From Candidatus Zixiibacteriota bacterium (GTDB taxonomy: Bacteria > Zixibacteria > MSB-5A5 > GN15 > FEB-12): a stretch of 64,000 bases of DNA. The notes beneath the pieces were generated by a model. That model was not told the origin of the DNA and ran no database searches. It worked only from the letters and a program-made list of their open reading frames with translations. The stretch's first letter is position 1. Each line of letters starts with the position of its first letter. Shown in pieces: positions 49,028 to 58,806 of this stretch. A program made the translations under genes and the position numbers. The stretch covers positions 186,001-250,000 of the forward strand of contig JAGNLV010000002.1 of assembly GCA_017999435.1 (NCBI GenBank), given 5' to 3'.

Positions 49028-51088
49028 ATGAACCGCCCAGGCGATACTCCCGGTCCCGGAATTTCGTTTCTGCTGGCGACCCTGCTCACGCTGGCCGTCT
49101 GGATGCTTGTGGCTCTGTTTCCCGGCGGGCGCACCTGGGGACTGGCCATCTGGGCCTGGCTGCCGCGCCTGCCGGCCCTGGTCGTCCTCGGCCTGGCCGT
49201 TCTCGCCGCAGTCGCCCTGCACGTGTTCTTGCGGCGCGCTCCGGCGGCCGCCGGCCCATCGGACGCCCCGCTGTCGGTCCGCCGCCGCCCCTGGCTGCTC
49301 CCGGTGGCGCTCACAGGCGCGGTCGCGCTGTTCTGGTGGGCGCGAACCCGGACCCATTTCCTCGGCGACGGCTACACGCTGCTCAGTCTGCTCGCCGCCG
49401 ATCGCCCGTTTCTCAAGACCCGCCAACTCGGGGAGGCGCTGCTGCACGTGTGGGTCAAGGACCTCTCCGGGCTTGAGGGGCAGCAGGGGGCCCTGTTCAG
49501 TTTCCGGTTCCTTTCGATTCTCTCGGGGACCGTGTGCGTCGGCGTCGTCGCCTGGGCGGCCGCCCGGCTCTTTCAGGACAGGCGGAGCCGGGTTCTCTTT
49601 TCCGCGGGCGTGCTCACCGGCGGTTACATGCTCCTGTATTTCGGTTATGTCGAGAACTACTCGCTCTTCGTAACCTCCGTGTGCGCCTTCGTGCTGGTCG
49701 GTTTGCTGGTCGCTCAGGGGCGGCTTTGGCGCGGGTGGCTCCTGGTCCCGCTGGGGGCGGCGATCTTCTTCCACATCATGGGGGTGACGCTCATCCCCGG
49801 CGCGGTCTACCTGCTCCTGGCCCCCACCCGGCTGGGCCAGCGGGCGCGCGGCTGGCCGCCCCGGACCTGGGCGGCGCTGGCGGTGCTCGTCGGCGCGGCG
49901 GGATTCTCCGCCGTGGCATACTTCCGCCATACGTCCGTGTTTTTCCGTCTGGCTGTGCTGCCGCTCTACGACGGTCGGCTGACCAACGGCTACACGGTCC
50001 TCTCGCCCGCCCACTTGGGCGACTTCCTCAACCTCATTCCTTTGCTCCTGCCGGCGGCAGGGCTGTTGGCGCTGGCGCTTGTCGGTTTCGTGAAATCCCG
50101 CCGGCCGGTGACCCGGCCGTTCGCTTTTCTGGTTGTGGCGGTGCTTTCGACGCTCGGCGCGGCCTTCATTTTCGAACCCGAACTCGGCATGCCGCGCGAC
50201 TGGGATCTGTTCGCTTTCGCCGGCGTCCCTCTCGTGGTCGGCTTCTACTACCTCGTGCTCAATGGGCGCAGGGAAAGGCGGCCGACAGTGGAAGTCGCCG
50301 CCCTGGGGATCCTGCTCGGCGCGGCGGCGCTGGGCGGCCGGGTGGCCACCCTGCGGGATGAGCAGGTGTCGCTGCGCCCGATCGCCCACTACATCGCCCT
50401 CGACCCCGCCCGCATGTCGCCGGTGTTTCACATCCTCCGCGAATACTACGCCGCCCGGGGCGATGCCCTGGCGGCCGATTCGGTCGAGGCCGAGTGGCGG
50501 AAGCACAACCCCGAGGCGGAGCTGACCTCCCGGGCGGTCGACCTGATCGAGATGGGCCAGTATGCGGAAGCAGCCGCCCTCGCCCGACGGGCGATCGAGA
50601 TCAACGCCGCGCACTGGTCGGGCTACGCCGAGTTGGGCGCCGCTTTGATCCGGATGCAGCGCTACGACAGCGCCCTGAGCTGCCTTCAGATGGCCGGCGG
50701 ACTGAATCCGTACAGCCCGAGGATCCTCCACAATCTCGCGCTCTGCTACGATCGCACCGGCGACTGGCGGAAAGCCGAACAGCTTTGGCAGAAGGCGTAC
50801 CGCCTCGATACCACGCAAACTCCCACGCTCGTGGAGCTCTGCCGCCTCTACCAGATCCGCCGGCTTCCCGACAAGCTCCTGGCCGCTCTCGAACGTCTCG
50901 CCGACCAGCCGGACGCGCCGCCGGAGGGGCTGGCGAAACTTGCCGATATGTATGCTGAGGCCGGCCGGCTTCCCGAGGCCGGGGAGGTATTCCGGCGGGC
51001 GGTGCAGGCCGGGCTGGATACCGCGCTGGCACGGCAGATAGTGGCCGCCCGCCCCCGACTGAAATCTTTCGTCCCGGGGTTTCCGTAG
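49028..51088 (+). CDS. Polytopic membrane protein with C-terminal TPR repeats
   Basis: A 686-residue protein. The first 450 residues hold about 11-12 membrane helices with a periplasmic-type THFLGDGYTLLSLL loop after the third, a layout like GT-C glycosyltransferases, though no certain catalytic DxD/DE motif is seen. Residues about 490-680 are TPR repeats (YAEAAALARRAIEINAAHWSGYAELG, SPRILHNLALCYDRTGDWRKAEQLW). I infer an envelope glycosyltransferase or assembly scaffold. It starts 26 bases beyond a terminator, and I see no clear promoter. Confidence 0.7.
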   Translation: MNRPGDTPGPGISFLLATLLTLAVWMLVALFPGGRTWGLAIWAWLPRLPALVVLGLAVLAAVALHVFLRRAPAAAGPSDAPLSVRRRPWLLPVALTGAVALFWWARTRTHFLGDGYTLLSLLAADRPFLKTRQLGEALLHVWVKDLSGLEGQQGALFSFRFLSILSGTVCVGVVAWAAARLFQDRRSRVLFSAGVLTGGYMLLYFGYVENYSLFVTSVCAFVLVGLLVAQGRLWRGWLLVPLGAAIFFHIMGVTLIPGAVYLLLAPTRLGQRARGWPPRTWAALAVLVGAAGFSAVAYFRHTSVFFRLAVLPLYDGRLTNGYTVLSPAHLGDFLNLIPLLLPAAGLLALALVGFVKSRRPVTRPFAFLVVAVLSTLGAAFIFEPELGMPRDWDLFAFAGVPLVVGFYYLVLNGRRERRPTVEVAALGILLGAAALGGRVATLRDEQVSLRPIAHYIALDPARMSPVFHILREYYAARGDALAADSVEAEWRKHNPEAELTSRAVDLIEMGQYAEAAALARRAIEINAAHWSGYAELGAALIRMQRYDSALSCLQMAGGLNPYSPRILHNLALCYDRTGDWRKAEQLWQKAYRLDTTQTPTLVELCRLYQIRRLPDKLLAALERLADQPDAPPEGLAKLADMYAEAGRLPEAGEVFRRAVQAGLDTALARQIVAARPRLKSFVPGFP

Positions 51089-51116
51089 CCCCGGTCTGCA
51101 GGATGAGGATGCGCCG

Positions 51117-51653
51117 ATGGAGTGGTTGCCCCGTCTCTGGCTGCTGAGTGTCGCCGCGCTGCTCTTTCAAGCGGCCTACTACTGGCCGCGCCTGCCCGAG
51201 CGCCTGGCCTCGCACTTCGATGCCTCCGGCGTACCGAACGGCTACTCCTCCCGCGCCTCTTTCATAGCCGTGTGGCTGGCCGTGGTGCTCCTGGTCAACA
51301 TCTGGCCGGCGATTATCGGCCCGCTCATCCGCAAACTCCCGCCGGGCCTGATCAACACCCCGAGGAAAGACTACTGGCTGGCGACGCAGGAGCGCCGCAC
51401 CCGCCTGATCGCGATCGTGGCCGCCATGCTCTCAGGCATCATGCTGGGGGCCAATGTGATGTTGCTCGTCACGTTCCACTACACGGCCGCCTACAACACC
51501 GGCGGCCGCGGTTCGAGCGGAAGTTGGATCGGGTATGCCGTCGTTGCCGAAACCCTGCTCACCCTCGGAGCCGTGGTGTGGGGGCTTGGTGACTCTCAGC
51601 CGCCCGCCCGCCGACTTCAGACCGCAGCCTCCTTCGTGAGAACCATCGAGTAG
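51117..51653 (+). CDS. DUF1648 membrane protein
   Basis: A 178-residue protein with four to five helices. The LPERLASHFDASGVPNGYSS segment is the DUF1648 signature found in SdpI-like immunity proteins. Its substrate or partner is unknown; the second SdpI half is absent. Its last 37 bases overlap the converging methyltransferase gene on the other strand. Confidence 0.75.
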   Translation: MEWLPRLWLLSVAALLFQAAYYWPRLPERLASHFDASGVPNGYSSRASFIAVWLAVVLLVNIWPAIIGPLIRKLPPGLINTPRKDYWLATQERRTRLIAIVAAMLSGIMLGANVMLLVTFHYTAAYNTGGRGSSGSWIGYAVVAETLLTLGAVVWGLGDSQPPARRLQTAASFVRTIE

Positions 51654-52357
51654 AAAGCCGATTCGTCCTCGAACAATCGAGAGACCTGCCAGCCCGTCCC
51701 GGCAACGATCTCCCGCAATTCCTCCGGCGACACCAAAAGGTAATCGAACCAGGGAGTCGCGAGCTTCTCGTACCGGACCCTCAGCCGGAGCTGGCCTCCC
51801 CTACGCCCCCGTCGGCGATTGCACTCGTGGTATTCCAGGTGCTGCACGTCCGAAACCTTGTACGGATGTCGCACCGAGGCGATGATGCGGCCGCGGTCCG
51901 ATGTCATCCCGTGAAGCCGCCTCAGCATTCTCCGCCCCTTTTGGAGCGTTTCGAGAAGTCCGAAATTCCCCCCGAACAGCACGACGGCGTCGAACACTCC
52001 CATGTCGGCGGAGACATCGGCGAACCGCATCAGCCGGACATCCCGCACTCCCCGCTCCCGGCACACGTGCACGAGCAGAGGCGAGTAGTCGATCGCCACT
52101 ACCGGGTGCCCCTTCTCCTGCAGATGCAGCGCGACCCGTCCGGCCCCGCATCCGACATCAAGCACCCGGCCGCGGGCATAGCGAATCGCTTGCCGCTCGA
52201 CTTTCCACCACCTGGCGTAACGCTCCAGGCACAACCGGTGTCCGACATGACTGGCATCGATGAACCCGTCGTCGCGCTCCACAATGAGGGAGGTGTACCG
52301 CCCGTGCAGATGATCGCACATCCCCCGTCCGAACGCGTCCTCTTCCGGCTTCAGCAT
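51617..52357 (-). CDS. Class I SAM-dependent methyltransferase
   Basis: A 246-residue methyltransferase with motif I RVLDVGCGAGRVALHL (about 64-79), motif II VVAIDYS and a motif IV-like VFDAVVLFGGNFGLL. The target is unknown. It is the last gene of the leftward run that starts at pepF and lies 28 bases after tsaD. The 3' ends of this and the DUF1648 gene overlap. Confidence 0.83.
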   Translation of the reverse strand: MLKPEEDAFGRGMCDHLHGRYTSLIVERDDGFIDASHVGHRLCLERYARWWKVERQAIRYARGRVLDVGCGAGRVALHLQEKGHPVVAIDYSPLLVHVCRERGVRDVRLMRFADVSADMGVFDAVVLFGGNFGLLETLQKGRRMLRRLHGMTSDRGRIIASVRHPYKVSDVQHLEYHECNRRRGRRGGQLRLRVRYEKLATPWFDYLLVSPEELREIVAGTGWQVSRLFEDESAFYSMVLTKEAAV

Positions 52358-52385
52358 GATCCCGCTCCCTGCTTCAGGTGGAGTT

Positions 52386-53387
52386 TTACGTAAGTCGCAG
52401 GTACGGCACGGCGTTCGCCGACATTTCCCCCGCGCCTTCTTTGCGGTAGCGAAAGTACCCCGCCGCCGCGATCATCGCCGCGTTGTCGGTGCACAGTTCC
52501 GGCGGCGGAGAGAACAGCCGCCGCCCCTCCGGCGTCAGCCGCTCGCCCAGGAGGGCGCGGAGCCGGCTGTTGGCGGCCACGCCGCCGGAGACGGTGACGT
52601 CGTGTATCTGGAGGTCGCGGGCCGCCCGGAGCGTCTTCTCCGCCAGCACCTCGGCCACCGCTTCCTGGAACGACGCGGCGATATCCGCCTTGTGCCGCGC
52701 GAGCTCCCCGGGCGATAGCTTCTTCAGGTGCAGCGCCACCGCGGTTTTCAGCCCAGAGAACGAGAAGTGGTAGTCCTCCCGGTCGAGCATCGCCCGCGGA
52801 AACCGCACGTAGCCGGGGTTTCCCTGCTGCGCGAGTTTGTCCAACCGCGCGCCCCCCGGGTAGCCGAGATCCATCAGCTTGGCCACCTTGTCGAACGCTT
52901 CCCCGGCGGCGTCATCCTGCGTCCGGCCGAGCACCCGGTAGACGCCGAACCCATTCACCTCGATGAGCATCGTGTGCCCTCCCGAAACCACCAGCGTGAG
53001 GTGGTGGGGGGAGAGGTCGGCGTAGGCCAGCAGGTTTGCCGCGAGGTGTCCCTCGAGGTGGTTCACCGGCACGAACGGCAGGCGCGCCGCGAAGGCCAGT
53101 CCTTTGGCGAAGGTCAGCCCCACCAGGAGCGGCCCGACCAGCCCCGGCCCCATGGTGGCGGCGATCAGTCCGAGGTCGCCGATCCCCACCCCCGCCGTCT
53201 CCATCGCCTGCCGGTAGATCGGCACGATCGTTTTCAGGTGTTCCCGGCTGGCGATTTCCGGCACCACGCCGCCGAAGCGGGCGTGGTCGGCCTGCGAGAG
53301 GATGACGTTGGCGAGCACCCGCGAGCCGTCGGCGATCACGGCCGCCGCGGTTTCGTCGCACGATGTCTCAATACCCAGCGCGAGCAT
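52386..53387 (-). CDS. tsaD: tRNA N6-adenosine threonylcarbamoyltransferase TsaD
   Basis: Transfers the threonylcarbamoyl group to A37 of ANN-reading tRNAs, with TsaB and TsaE. The 333-residue ASKHA-fold protein has GIETSCDETAAAV, the metal-binding HLEGH (His 110 and 114), VSGGHTML, GEAFDKVAKLMDLGYPGG and VSGGVAANSRLR. Six bases after the YbbR gene. The partner genes are not in the window. Confidence 0.96.
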   Translation of the reverse strand: MLALGIETSCDETAAAVIADGSRVLANVILSQADHARFGGVVPEIASREHLKTIVPIYRQAMETAGVGIGDLGLIAATMGPGLVGPLLVGLTFAKGLAFAARLPFVPVNHLEGHLAANLLAYADLSPHHLTLVVSGGHTMLIEVNGFGVYRVLGRTQDDAAGEAFDKVAKLMDLGYPGGARLDKLAQQGNPGYVRFPRAMLDREDYHFSFSGLKTAVALHLKKLSPGELARHKADIAASFQEAVAEVLAEKTLRAARDLQIHDVTVSGGVAANSRLRALLGERLTPEGRRLFSPPPELCTDNAAMIAAAGYFRYRKEGAGEMSANAVPYLRLT

Positions 53388-53393
53388 GGCCGG

Positions 53394-54320
53394 TCACTGC
53401 GGGCGGCGAGTCGTGAACTGGACCGACTCGGCCGAGGTTTTCTTGACCCGGAAATTCGAGGGCGCGTCGACCTTGATCGGCGCCGCGTTGAGCGAGTCGC
53501 GCCGGCGGTAGTCGACCGAGGCCACGAGCGCGTTCGGGTTGAGCAGGTCGATATCCTCCGGCGGACCGGTCAGCTCCACATTGATCACGCGGGGCTGAAT
53601 CGACACCTGGCGGTCGGCCGGCACGTTGTAGACGACCACCGGGATGTTCTCGAAGACCCGGGTCTTGATCGCGAGAACCTCGACCTCCACCAGCACCGAA
53701 TCGGGATCGAGCCCGATGCGGTATCCCTCCGGCCGCCGGAGCGGCAAGAGGAGGGAGAGATTGTTGCGCACGCCGGTGATCTGGCGGGGGATGGTCGACA
53801 CCGCGCTCAGGCGGTCGACCACCAGCTCGGCCCCCCGCACCACCACCTGGGGCGGCAGCGGGTCCGAAATCCGGCTCACCGCAAAACCCTCGTCGGTCTT
53901 GATGTCGAGATCGAGCACCACGTCCACCGTGGCCCGCACGATCTCGTCGACGTGCAGGTTGATCGAAGTCGGCGACACCACGCCGTCAATCGCCACCCGG
54001 TTGCCGCCTGCGATCAGCGTCGTGTTCGCCGCCGACAGCGGCACAACGTGCCGCCCCGGGCCGTAAGCGGTCGCCAGGATGCGCACGCCGTAGTCCCGCC
54101 AGGTCTGCCGGAGGAGCTGTTTCCCCTTCGCCGCCACCACGACCGTGATCGAATCGGGCGGCCGGTTGGCCAGCGTCAGGGAGTCATCCAGCGCGATCTC
54201 CGATATCGGCACCCGCACCTCGTAGTTGTAGATTTTCTCGGTCGCGACATGGAACCACAGGAGGAGCCCCATGATCAGGGCCACGATCTTCAGCCAGAAG
54301 TTCTCGAGCAGGGATTTCAT
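53394..54320 (-). CDS. YbbR/CdaR-like membrane-anchored protein
   Basis: A 308-residue protein with one N-terminal helix (WLKIVALIMGLLLWFHV) and three to four YbbR repeats outside (for example VVRGAELVVDRLSAVSTIP). In Bacillus, CdaR regulates the c-di-AMP cyclase CdaA; no cdaA gene is in the window, although it often lies next to ybbR elsewhere. Confidence 0.85.
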   Translation of the reverse strand: MKSLLENFWLKIVALIMGLLLWFHVATEKIYNYEVRVPISEIALDDSLTLANRPPDSITVVVAAKGKQLLRQTWRDYGVRILATAYGPGRHVVPLSAANTTLIAGGNRVAIDGVVSPTSINLHVDEIVRATVDVVLDLDIKTDEGFAVSRISDPLPPQVVVRGAELVVDRLSAVSTIPRQITGVRNNLSLLLPLRRPEGYRIGLDPDSVLVEVEVLAIKTRVFENIPVVVYNVPADRQVSIQPRVINVELTGPPEDIDLLNPNALVASVDYRRRDSLNAAPIKVDAPSNFRVKKTSAESVQFTTRRPQ

Positions 54321-54421
54321 ATGTCACGGTTCCCACGGCCGGGCGGCGGGCGACCGGCCGCCGATATGGTAACACACGTCCCGGCCGCAAACAACCAACA
54401 ATTGCGGAAATCCGGCCGGAA

Positions 54422-55891
54422 CTAGTCCACGCGGTCGGGATTGTTCCAGAGAAACCGGGTCAGCCCCCGGTCGGTCCCCACCCACAGGTAGTCCCCATCC
54501 ACCGCCAGTGCGTAGACGTTGTTCGAGGCCAGCCCGTCGTCGACCGTGAAATCCCGCTTGAACGGTTTGTCCGCGGTGTGAAAGAGGATCGTCAGCCCCT
54601 TGTCCGAGGCCACCGCCGCGATCGTCTCGTTGACCGCCAGCGCCCGCGGGAGCAGCTGCTGGGTCATGTCGTGGAACGACCGCGACTCCGCCGTCTGCAG
54701 ATCCAGCTCCGCCAGCCCGCCGTCGGACACAAACCAGAGCTTGTCCGCCCACCGCTCGATGTCGTAGACGTGGCTGAACAGCACGTTCTCCGGATCGCGA
54801 TACCGCTGGAGTCGCTCCGCGCCCTTCGTCAGCCGGTAGGCGCCGCTCTCCGCGGCGACCCAAACGTAGTCGCCGACTTCCTCGATGTCCCAGATGTACT
54901 GGCCCTCAAACGTCGTGGGGAGGATCAGGGCGGCCGAATCGGAGGCCCCGATCACCAGGTTCAGCCCCTCGTCGGTCCCGATAAACACCGAATCGCCGGT
55001 CACCGCGATGCTCAGGACATTCTCGCCGGCCAGTCCCTGCCGCTCCCCGACCGTCCGTATGATCATTTCGCTCTCCAGGTCCATCACGAGCAGCCCGCGC
55101 GCGGTCCCGATGTACAAGTGGGCGGAATCGGAGCGGAGACAATTGATGTCGTCGGCGGGAAACTCCGGCCGCACCCCGGACTCGAGGTGGCGGAAAGTCA
55201 TCATCGCCGGCTCGAATCCTGTAATCCCGGTGCGCAGGTCGTCGTACACCGCCCCGGACACCCACAGCCGGCCGCCCTCCTGATCGAGGGCGTTGACGCG
55301 CCGCTGGACCAGTCCGAACGGGAGCAGGTCGATGATGAGGTTGGTGGTCCGCGCTTTCGCCGGGCCGTATCCCCAGATGGCCATCCAGTACATCCCGCTC
55401 CCGTCGTCGACCATCTCGTTGATCTGCCAGGTCCGCCCGTAGGGGTCGATGAGCTGTCCGCCGGCGAAATAGTTGAAACCGGGCGGAGCGTGCATGATGG
55501 CCGGCGGGGGCACCTCGCGCGCCGCCCCGTCCCCCTCGGGCGTCTCGCTGGTGAGGAACCACATCGCCAGCGTCTGGTCGTAAACGTACCTCCCGTCCGG
55601 CGTCGCCGCATAGAGCGTGCGCCCGAACTGGTCGGCCCAGATCCGGCTGATATCTTCCGGATCGACTCCCGGGATCGCCGGCAGGGGCTCCTCCCAGCGG
55701 TCCTCCCCCTGGTTGTAGCAGATGATCCCCTGGGCGGTGGCGAAATATACGCGGACGACGGTCACGGCGATGCTCCTGGTTCGGGAGAAATCCGAGAAGG
55801 TCACGGCCTGCCCCTCGGGATAGCCGGCGTGGGCCGCAACGGCCAGCAGGAGTCCCGCGAGGATCCCCGCGATCGTCGTGCGCGCCTTCAT
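54422..55891 (-). CDS. Exported beta-propeller protein
   Basis: A 489-residue exported protein with signal peptide (TTIAGILAGLLLAVAAHA) and repeated WD-like/two-component-regulator propeller blades: LYIGTARGLLVMDLES, VFIGTDEGLNLVIGAS, VWVAAESGAYRLTKG, LWVGTDRGLTRFLWN. Probably a seven-bladed propeller for protein or ligand binding. No enzymatic motif. Its ATG overlaps the M20 gene by four bases. Confidence 0.82.
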   Translation of the reverse strand: MKARTTIAGILAGLLLAVAAHAGYPEGQAVTFSDFSRTRSIAVTVVRVYFATAQGIICYNQGEDRWEEPLPAIPGVDPEDISRIWADQFGRTLYAATPDGRYVYDQTLAMWFLTSETPEGDGAAREVPPPAIMHAPPGFNYFAGGQLIDPYGRTWQINEMVDDGSGMYWMAIWGYGPAKARTTNLIIDLLPFGLVQRRVNALDQEGGRLWVSGAVYDDLRTGITGFEPAMMTFRHLESGVRPEFPADDINCLRSDSAHLYIGTARGLLVMDLESEMIIRTVGERQGLAGENVLSIAVTGDSVFIGTDEGLNLVIGASDSAALILPTTFEGQYIWDIEEVGDYVWVAAESGAYRLTKGAERLQRYRDPENVLFSHVYDIERWADKLWFVSDGGLAELDLQTAESRSFHDMTQQLLPRALAVNETIAAVASDKGLTILFHTADKPFKRDFTVDDGLASNNVYALAVDGDYLWVGTDRGLTRFLWNNPDRVD

Positions 55892-57090
55892 GCGAGCCCG
55901 CCTGAGAGGACGTCCAGGACCGCCGCCGCCAGCAGCGCGGTGCCGACCGGCAGGGCCGCTTCGTCGGCTATGAACGCCGGCGAGTGCCAGGGTTGGTCGG
56001 CCTTGATTTTCCTGTTCCCCACACCCAACCGCACCATCGCCCCCGGCGCCTGCTTGAGGTAGCAGGCGAAATCCTCGCCGCCGAGCATCACCTCGGTCGT
56101 TTCGATTTTACCGCGTCCGTAGAGCCGTTCCATGTTGCGGGCCAGCACACGGTTGGCGCGCGGGTCGTTGCTGAGCACCGGATAGTCGGCGATCAGGCGC
56201 AGCTCGACCCGGGCGCCGCGGGCCCGGCCGATGTTTTCGGCCACCCGGCGGATCAGGCGCGGCACCGCCTTCTCGGCCCGCGGCGACAGCGTCCGCGCCG
56301 TCCCGGCCACCCGCACCTCGTCGGCGACCACGTTGCGCGCCACCCCGCCCTCGATCTGCCCGAACGTGATCACGGCCGGCTCGACCGGGTCGATCTCGCG
56401 CGCGACCACTTTCTGCACCGCCTCGATCACCTCGGCGGCGGTTGTGATCGCATCCACTCCCAGGTGGGGCCGGGCGGCATGGGCGCTCCGGCCGCGCACA
56501 ATGAGATCGAAATCGGTCACCGCCGCCATCGTCGGACCGTCCCGCAGGCCGATTTTCCCCGTCCGCACGTGCGGGTCGACATGGAGACCGAACACCGCGG
56601 AGGCGTCTGTCAGGGCGCCCGACTCGATCATCGGCCGCGCCCCGCCGGGGGGCATTTCTTCGGAGGGTTGGAAGATGAACCGGACGGTTCCGGCGATTTG
56701 GCCGCGCAGACCGCTCAGCACGGCTGCCACTCCCCAGACTACCGCCATGTGCATATCGTGGCCGCAGGCGTGCATGCAGCCCGGGTTTTTCGATGCGAAC
56801 GGCAGGCCGGTGCGCTCCGTAATCGGCAGCGCGTCGATGTCGCTGCGCACGACCACCGTCCGCCCCCCCGCAACCCCCTGCAACTCCGCCAGCACACCGG
56901 TGTCGGTCGTGGTCGCAAGCAACCGCAGGCCCAGCCGCCGCAGCGCGGCGGCCAAGTACTCGCTCGTCCGAAACTCCCTCGCGGAAAGTTCGGGATACTG
57001 ATGGAGGTGGCGGCGCAGCGCCGCCTGGCGGGCAGCGATCCGCTTCGCCGCGGCGAGAATCCGGTCTGGTCGGTCAGGGGAGTGGGGCAC
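55888..57090 (-). CDS. M20-family amidohydrolase
   Basis: A 400-residue dizinc hydrolase of the M20D class (IAA-amino-acid hydrolase, hippurate hydrolase, N-acyl-amino-acid deacetylase relatives). Metal and catalytic segments are MHACGHDMHMA, QPSEEMPPGGARPMI and GLHVDP; the lid domain has VRGRSAHAARPHLGVDAI. The substrate is uncertain. The start is GTG 57090, two bases after the endonuclease V stop. Confidence 0.88.
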   Translation of the reverse strand: MPHSPDRPDRILAAAKRIAARQAALRRHLHQYPELSAREFRTSEYLAAALRRLGLRLLATTTDTGVLAELQGVAGGRTVVVRSDIDALPITERTGLPFASKNPGCMHACGHDMHMAVVWGVAAVLSGLRGQIAGTVRFIFQPSEEMPPGGARPMIESGALTDASAVFGLHVDPHVRTGKIGLRDGPTMAAVTDFDLIVRGRSAHAARPHLGVDAITTAAEVIEAVQKVVAREIDPVEPAVITFGQIEGGVARNVVADEVRVAGTARTLSPRAEKAVPRLIRRVAENIGRARGARVELRLIADYPVLSNDPRANRVLARNMERLYGRGKIETTEVMLGGEDFACYLKQAPGAMVRLGVGNRKIKADQPWHSPAFIADEAALPVGTALLAAAVLDVLSGGLA

Positions 57091-57092
57091 GT

Positions 57093-57818
57093 TCAGGTTC
57101 GCTCCGGTGGGGGTGATCCGGCCTTACGGCCGGCTGTTCCGTTTTCCTGATAGCGCTTGTACTTATTGGCAAACACATGCGCCAGCCGCAAAGGTTCCGG
57201 CAACCGGTAGTCCCGCAGACAGCGGACCACCAGTTCCCGGGCGCCGGCCAGATCGCAACCGTGTCCGGGGGAGACAAAGATCGGTTTCACCCGGTCTTTC
57301 GAACGGTAGGCGCACCCGACTTCGGCTCCCTCAATGCGGATCGGCTCCCAACTCCCTTTCGCATCGGCTACCGGCCGATGAGTTCCCGCGAGGAGCTTGC
57401 GGCTGCACCCGGTCGAGGGCCGGTTGAACAGGACGCCGAGCAGGCCGGCCATGCCGCAGCGGGCCGGGTGGGCCAAGCCGTGGCCATGGATCATGAGCAT
57501 GTCCGGCTCGGTCGCCAGGCGGTGGAGCGCTGCGATGACCGCCGGTCCCTCGCGGAAAAACAGCAGCCCCGGCACATAGGGAAAAATCGCGGGGGCACAC
57601 CCCTCGGCCCGATCCACCGGCTCCAGGCCGGGATACCGGACGACGACGGCGGCGGCGTAAATCCGCTTGCCGTCGCGGCCATAGGCGGTGTCGACCGCCG
57701 CGATCAGGCGGGGCTCGGAGGCCGCGGGGGCAATCCGGATCTCGCGGGCAAGGGCCGTCTGGAGCGCCGCCGCCTCGGCCCGCGTCACCGGCCACTTCTC
57801 AATCTGCCGATACTGCAC
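57093..57818 (-). CDS. nfi: Endonuclease V homologue with altered active site
   Basis: Endonuclease V cuts DNA or RNA beside inosine. The 241-residue protein aligns well: VDTAY (Asp43), PYVPGLLFFREGP (Glu90), HGHGLAHP, VSPGHGCDL (His186) and YRLPEPLRLAH. By comparison with E. coli, the metal-binding Asp110 is replaced by His111, and the first Lys of the AKK pair is Arg140. The gene is otherwise intact, so either the enzyme tolerates the change or it is inactive. Confidence 0.8.
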   Translation of the reverse strand: MQYRQIEKWPVTRAEAAALQTALAREIRIAPAASEPRLIAAVDTAYGRDGKRIYAAAVVVRYPGLEPVDRAEGCAPAIFPYVPGLLFFREGPAVIAALHRLATEPDMLMIHGHGLAHPARCGMAGLLGVLFNRPSTGCSRKLLAGTHRPVADAKGSWEPIRIEGAEVGCAYRSKDRVKPIFVSPGHGCDLAGARELVVRCLRDYRLPEPLRLAHVFANKYKRYQENGTAGRKAGSPPPERT

Positions 57819-57903
57819 GCCTGCCTGTGAACACCGCGGGCTGCGGTTCTGAATTCTGCGAAACGATACGAAGAACCTCCCGTCCCGTCAAGGCGCGGGA
57901 CCG

Positions 57904-58806
57904 TCACTGCGAACCCCGCAGGCGGAAGAACCCCCACTGCGGGAGATCGTCGACAAGTGCCGCGAGGTGCCCCGGCGTGATCCAGGGGGAGTGGCGGTCC
58001 GGCGTCAGCAGCGGAATGTGCAGGTCGCAGGCGTTCGGTTTGGGGCAGCCGGTCGCCACCGTATACATCCGCTCCCCCTCGTCGTTGACCAGCATGTTGA
58101 CCACAATGTAGACCTTTCCGACCAACAGGCGGTCGTCGTGCCCGATGACGAGGTCTCCGGGTCGCACCTCCTCAGGGGGGAGGGAATCGCAGTTGGCCGC
58201 CAGCGTCTGGTACGTCTGCTGCTCCATCGCCACCGTCAGGAACCGGTAGAATTCCATCTCGCTGGCCTCGCGCGGCGTGGCCGGCACCAGCCGCGGCCCG
58301 CCGAGCGGCGTGTAGCTCACTTTGCTCTGGAGCCAGGCGGCGTAGGCGAGCGTGTCGCCGTCCGCCCGCGTCACGATGTGCATGGCCGACTCGCGGCCGG
58401 CGTACCGGCAGTACTCCGCGAACACGCGCAGCGGAAACCCGATATCGGTGTACATCGTCCCCCGCCAGGGCATGTGCACGACGCGCGAGACCTCGCCGTA
58501 CTCGTACGCTTTCCCGCCCTTCCACACCCCGACCGGCTTCCACTGGTTCCACAGCGGCAGGTGGGAGACCCAGTACTGGTATCCGGTCAGGGCGGCCGAA
58601 TCCGGCCGGTGGAACCCCTCGGGGAGACGGAACTCCGTCTCGAACGTGTAGATCGTGTCGTCCATGCTGATGAAGGAGTAGGTCTGGCGGTACCAGGCCA
58701 GCAGGGAATCAAAGGGGGCCGGCGGGGCCGGATCCGCCCCGCGGCTGTCCCGGAGCGGGACGGCCGCCGCCAGAATCGCAAGCAGCGCAGCGACGCAGCG
58801 CGTCAT
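57904..58806 (-). CDS. Exported DUF4846-like protein
   Basis: A 300-residue exported protein with signal peptide (CVAALLAILAAAVPL). The LPEGFHRP...GYQYWVSHLPLW opening and the RADGDTLAYAAWL segment resemble DUF4846 proteins, which carry a conserved cysteine-less core of unknown activity. The ATG at 58806 overlaps the upstream stop (ATGA); an in-frame alternative lies seven codons earlier but cuts into that gene. Confidence 0.65.
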   Translation of the reverse strand: MTRCVAALLAILAAAVPLRDSRGADPAPPAPFDSLLAWYRQTYSFISMDDTIYTFETEFRLPEGFHRPDSAALTGYQYWVSHLPLWNQWKPVGVWKGGKAYEYGEVSRVVHMPWRGTMYTDIGFPLRVFAEYCRYAGRESAMHIVTRADGDTLAYAAWLQSKVSYTPLGGPRLVPATPREASEMEFYRFLTVAMEQQTYQTLAANCDSLPPEEVRPGDLVIGHDDRLLVGKVYIVVNMLVNDEGERMYTVATGCPKPNACDLHIPLLTPDRHSPWITPGHLAALVDDLPQWGFFRLRGSQ

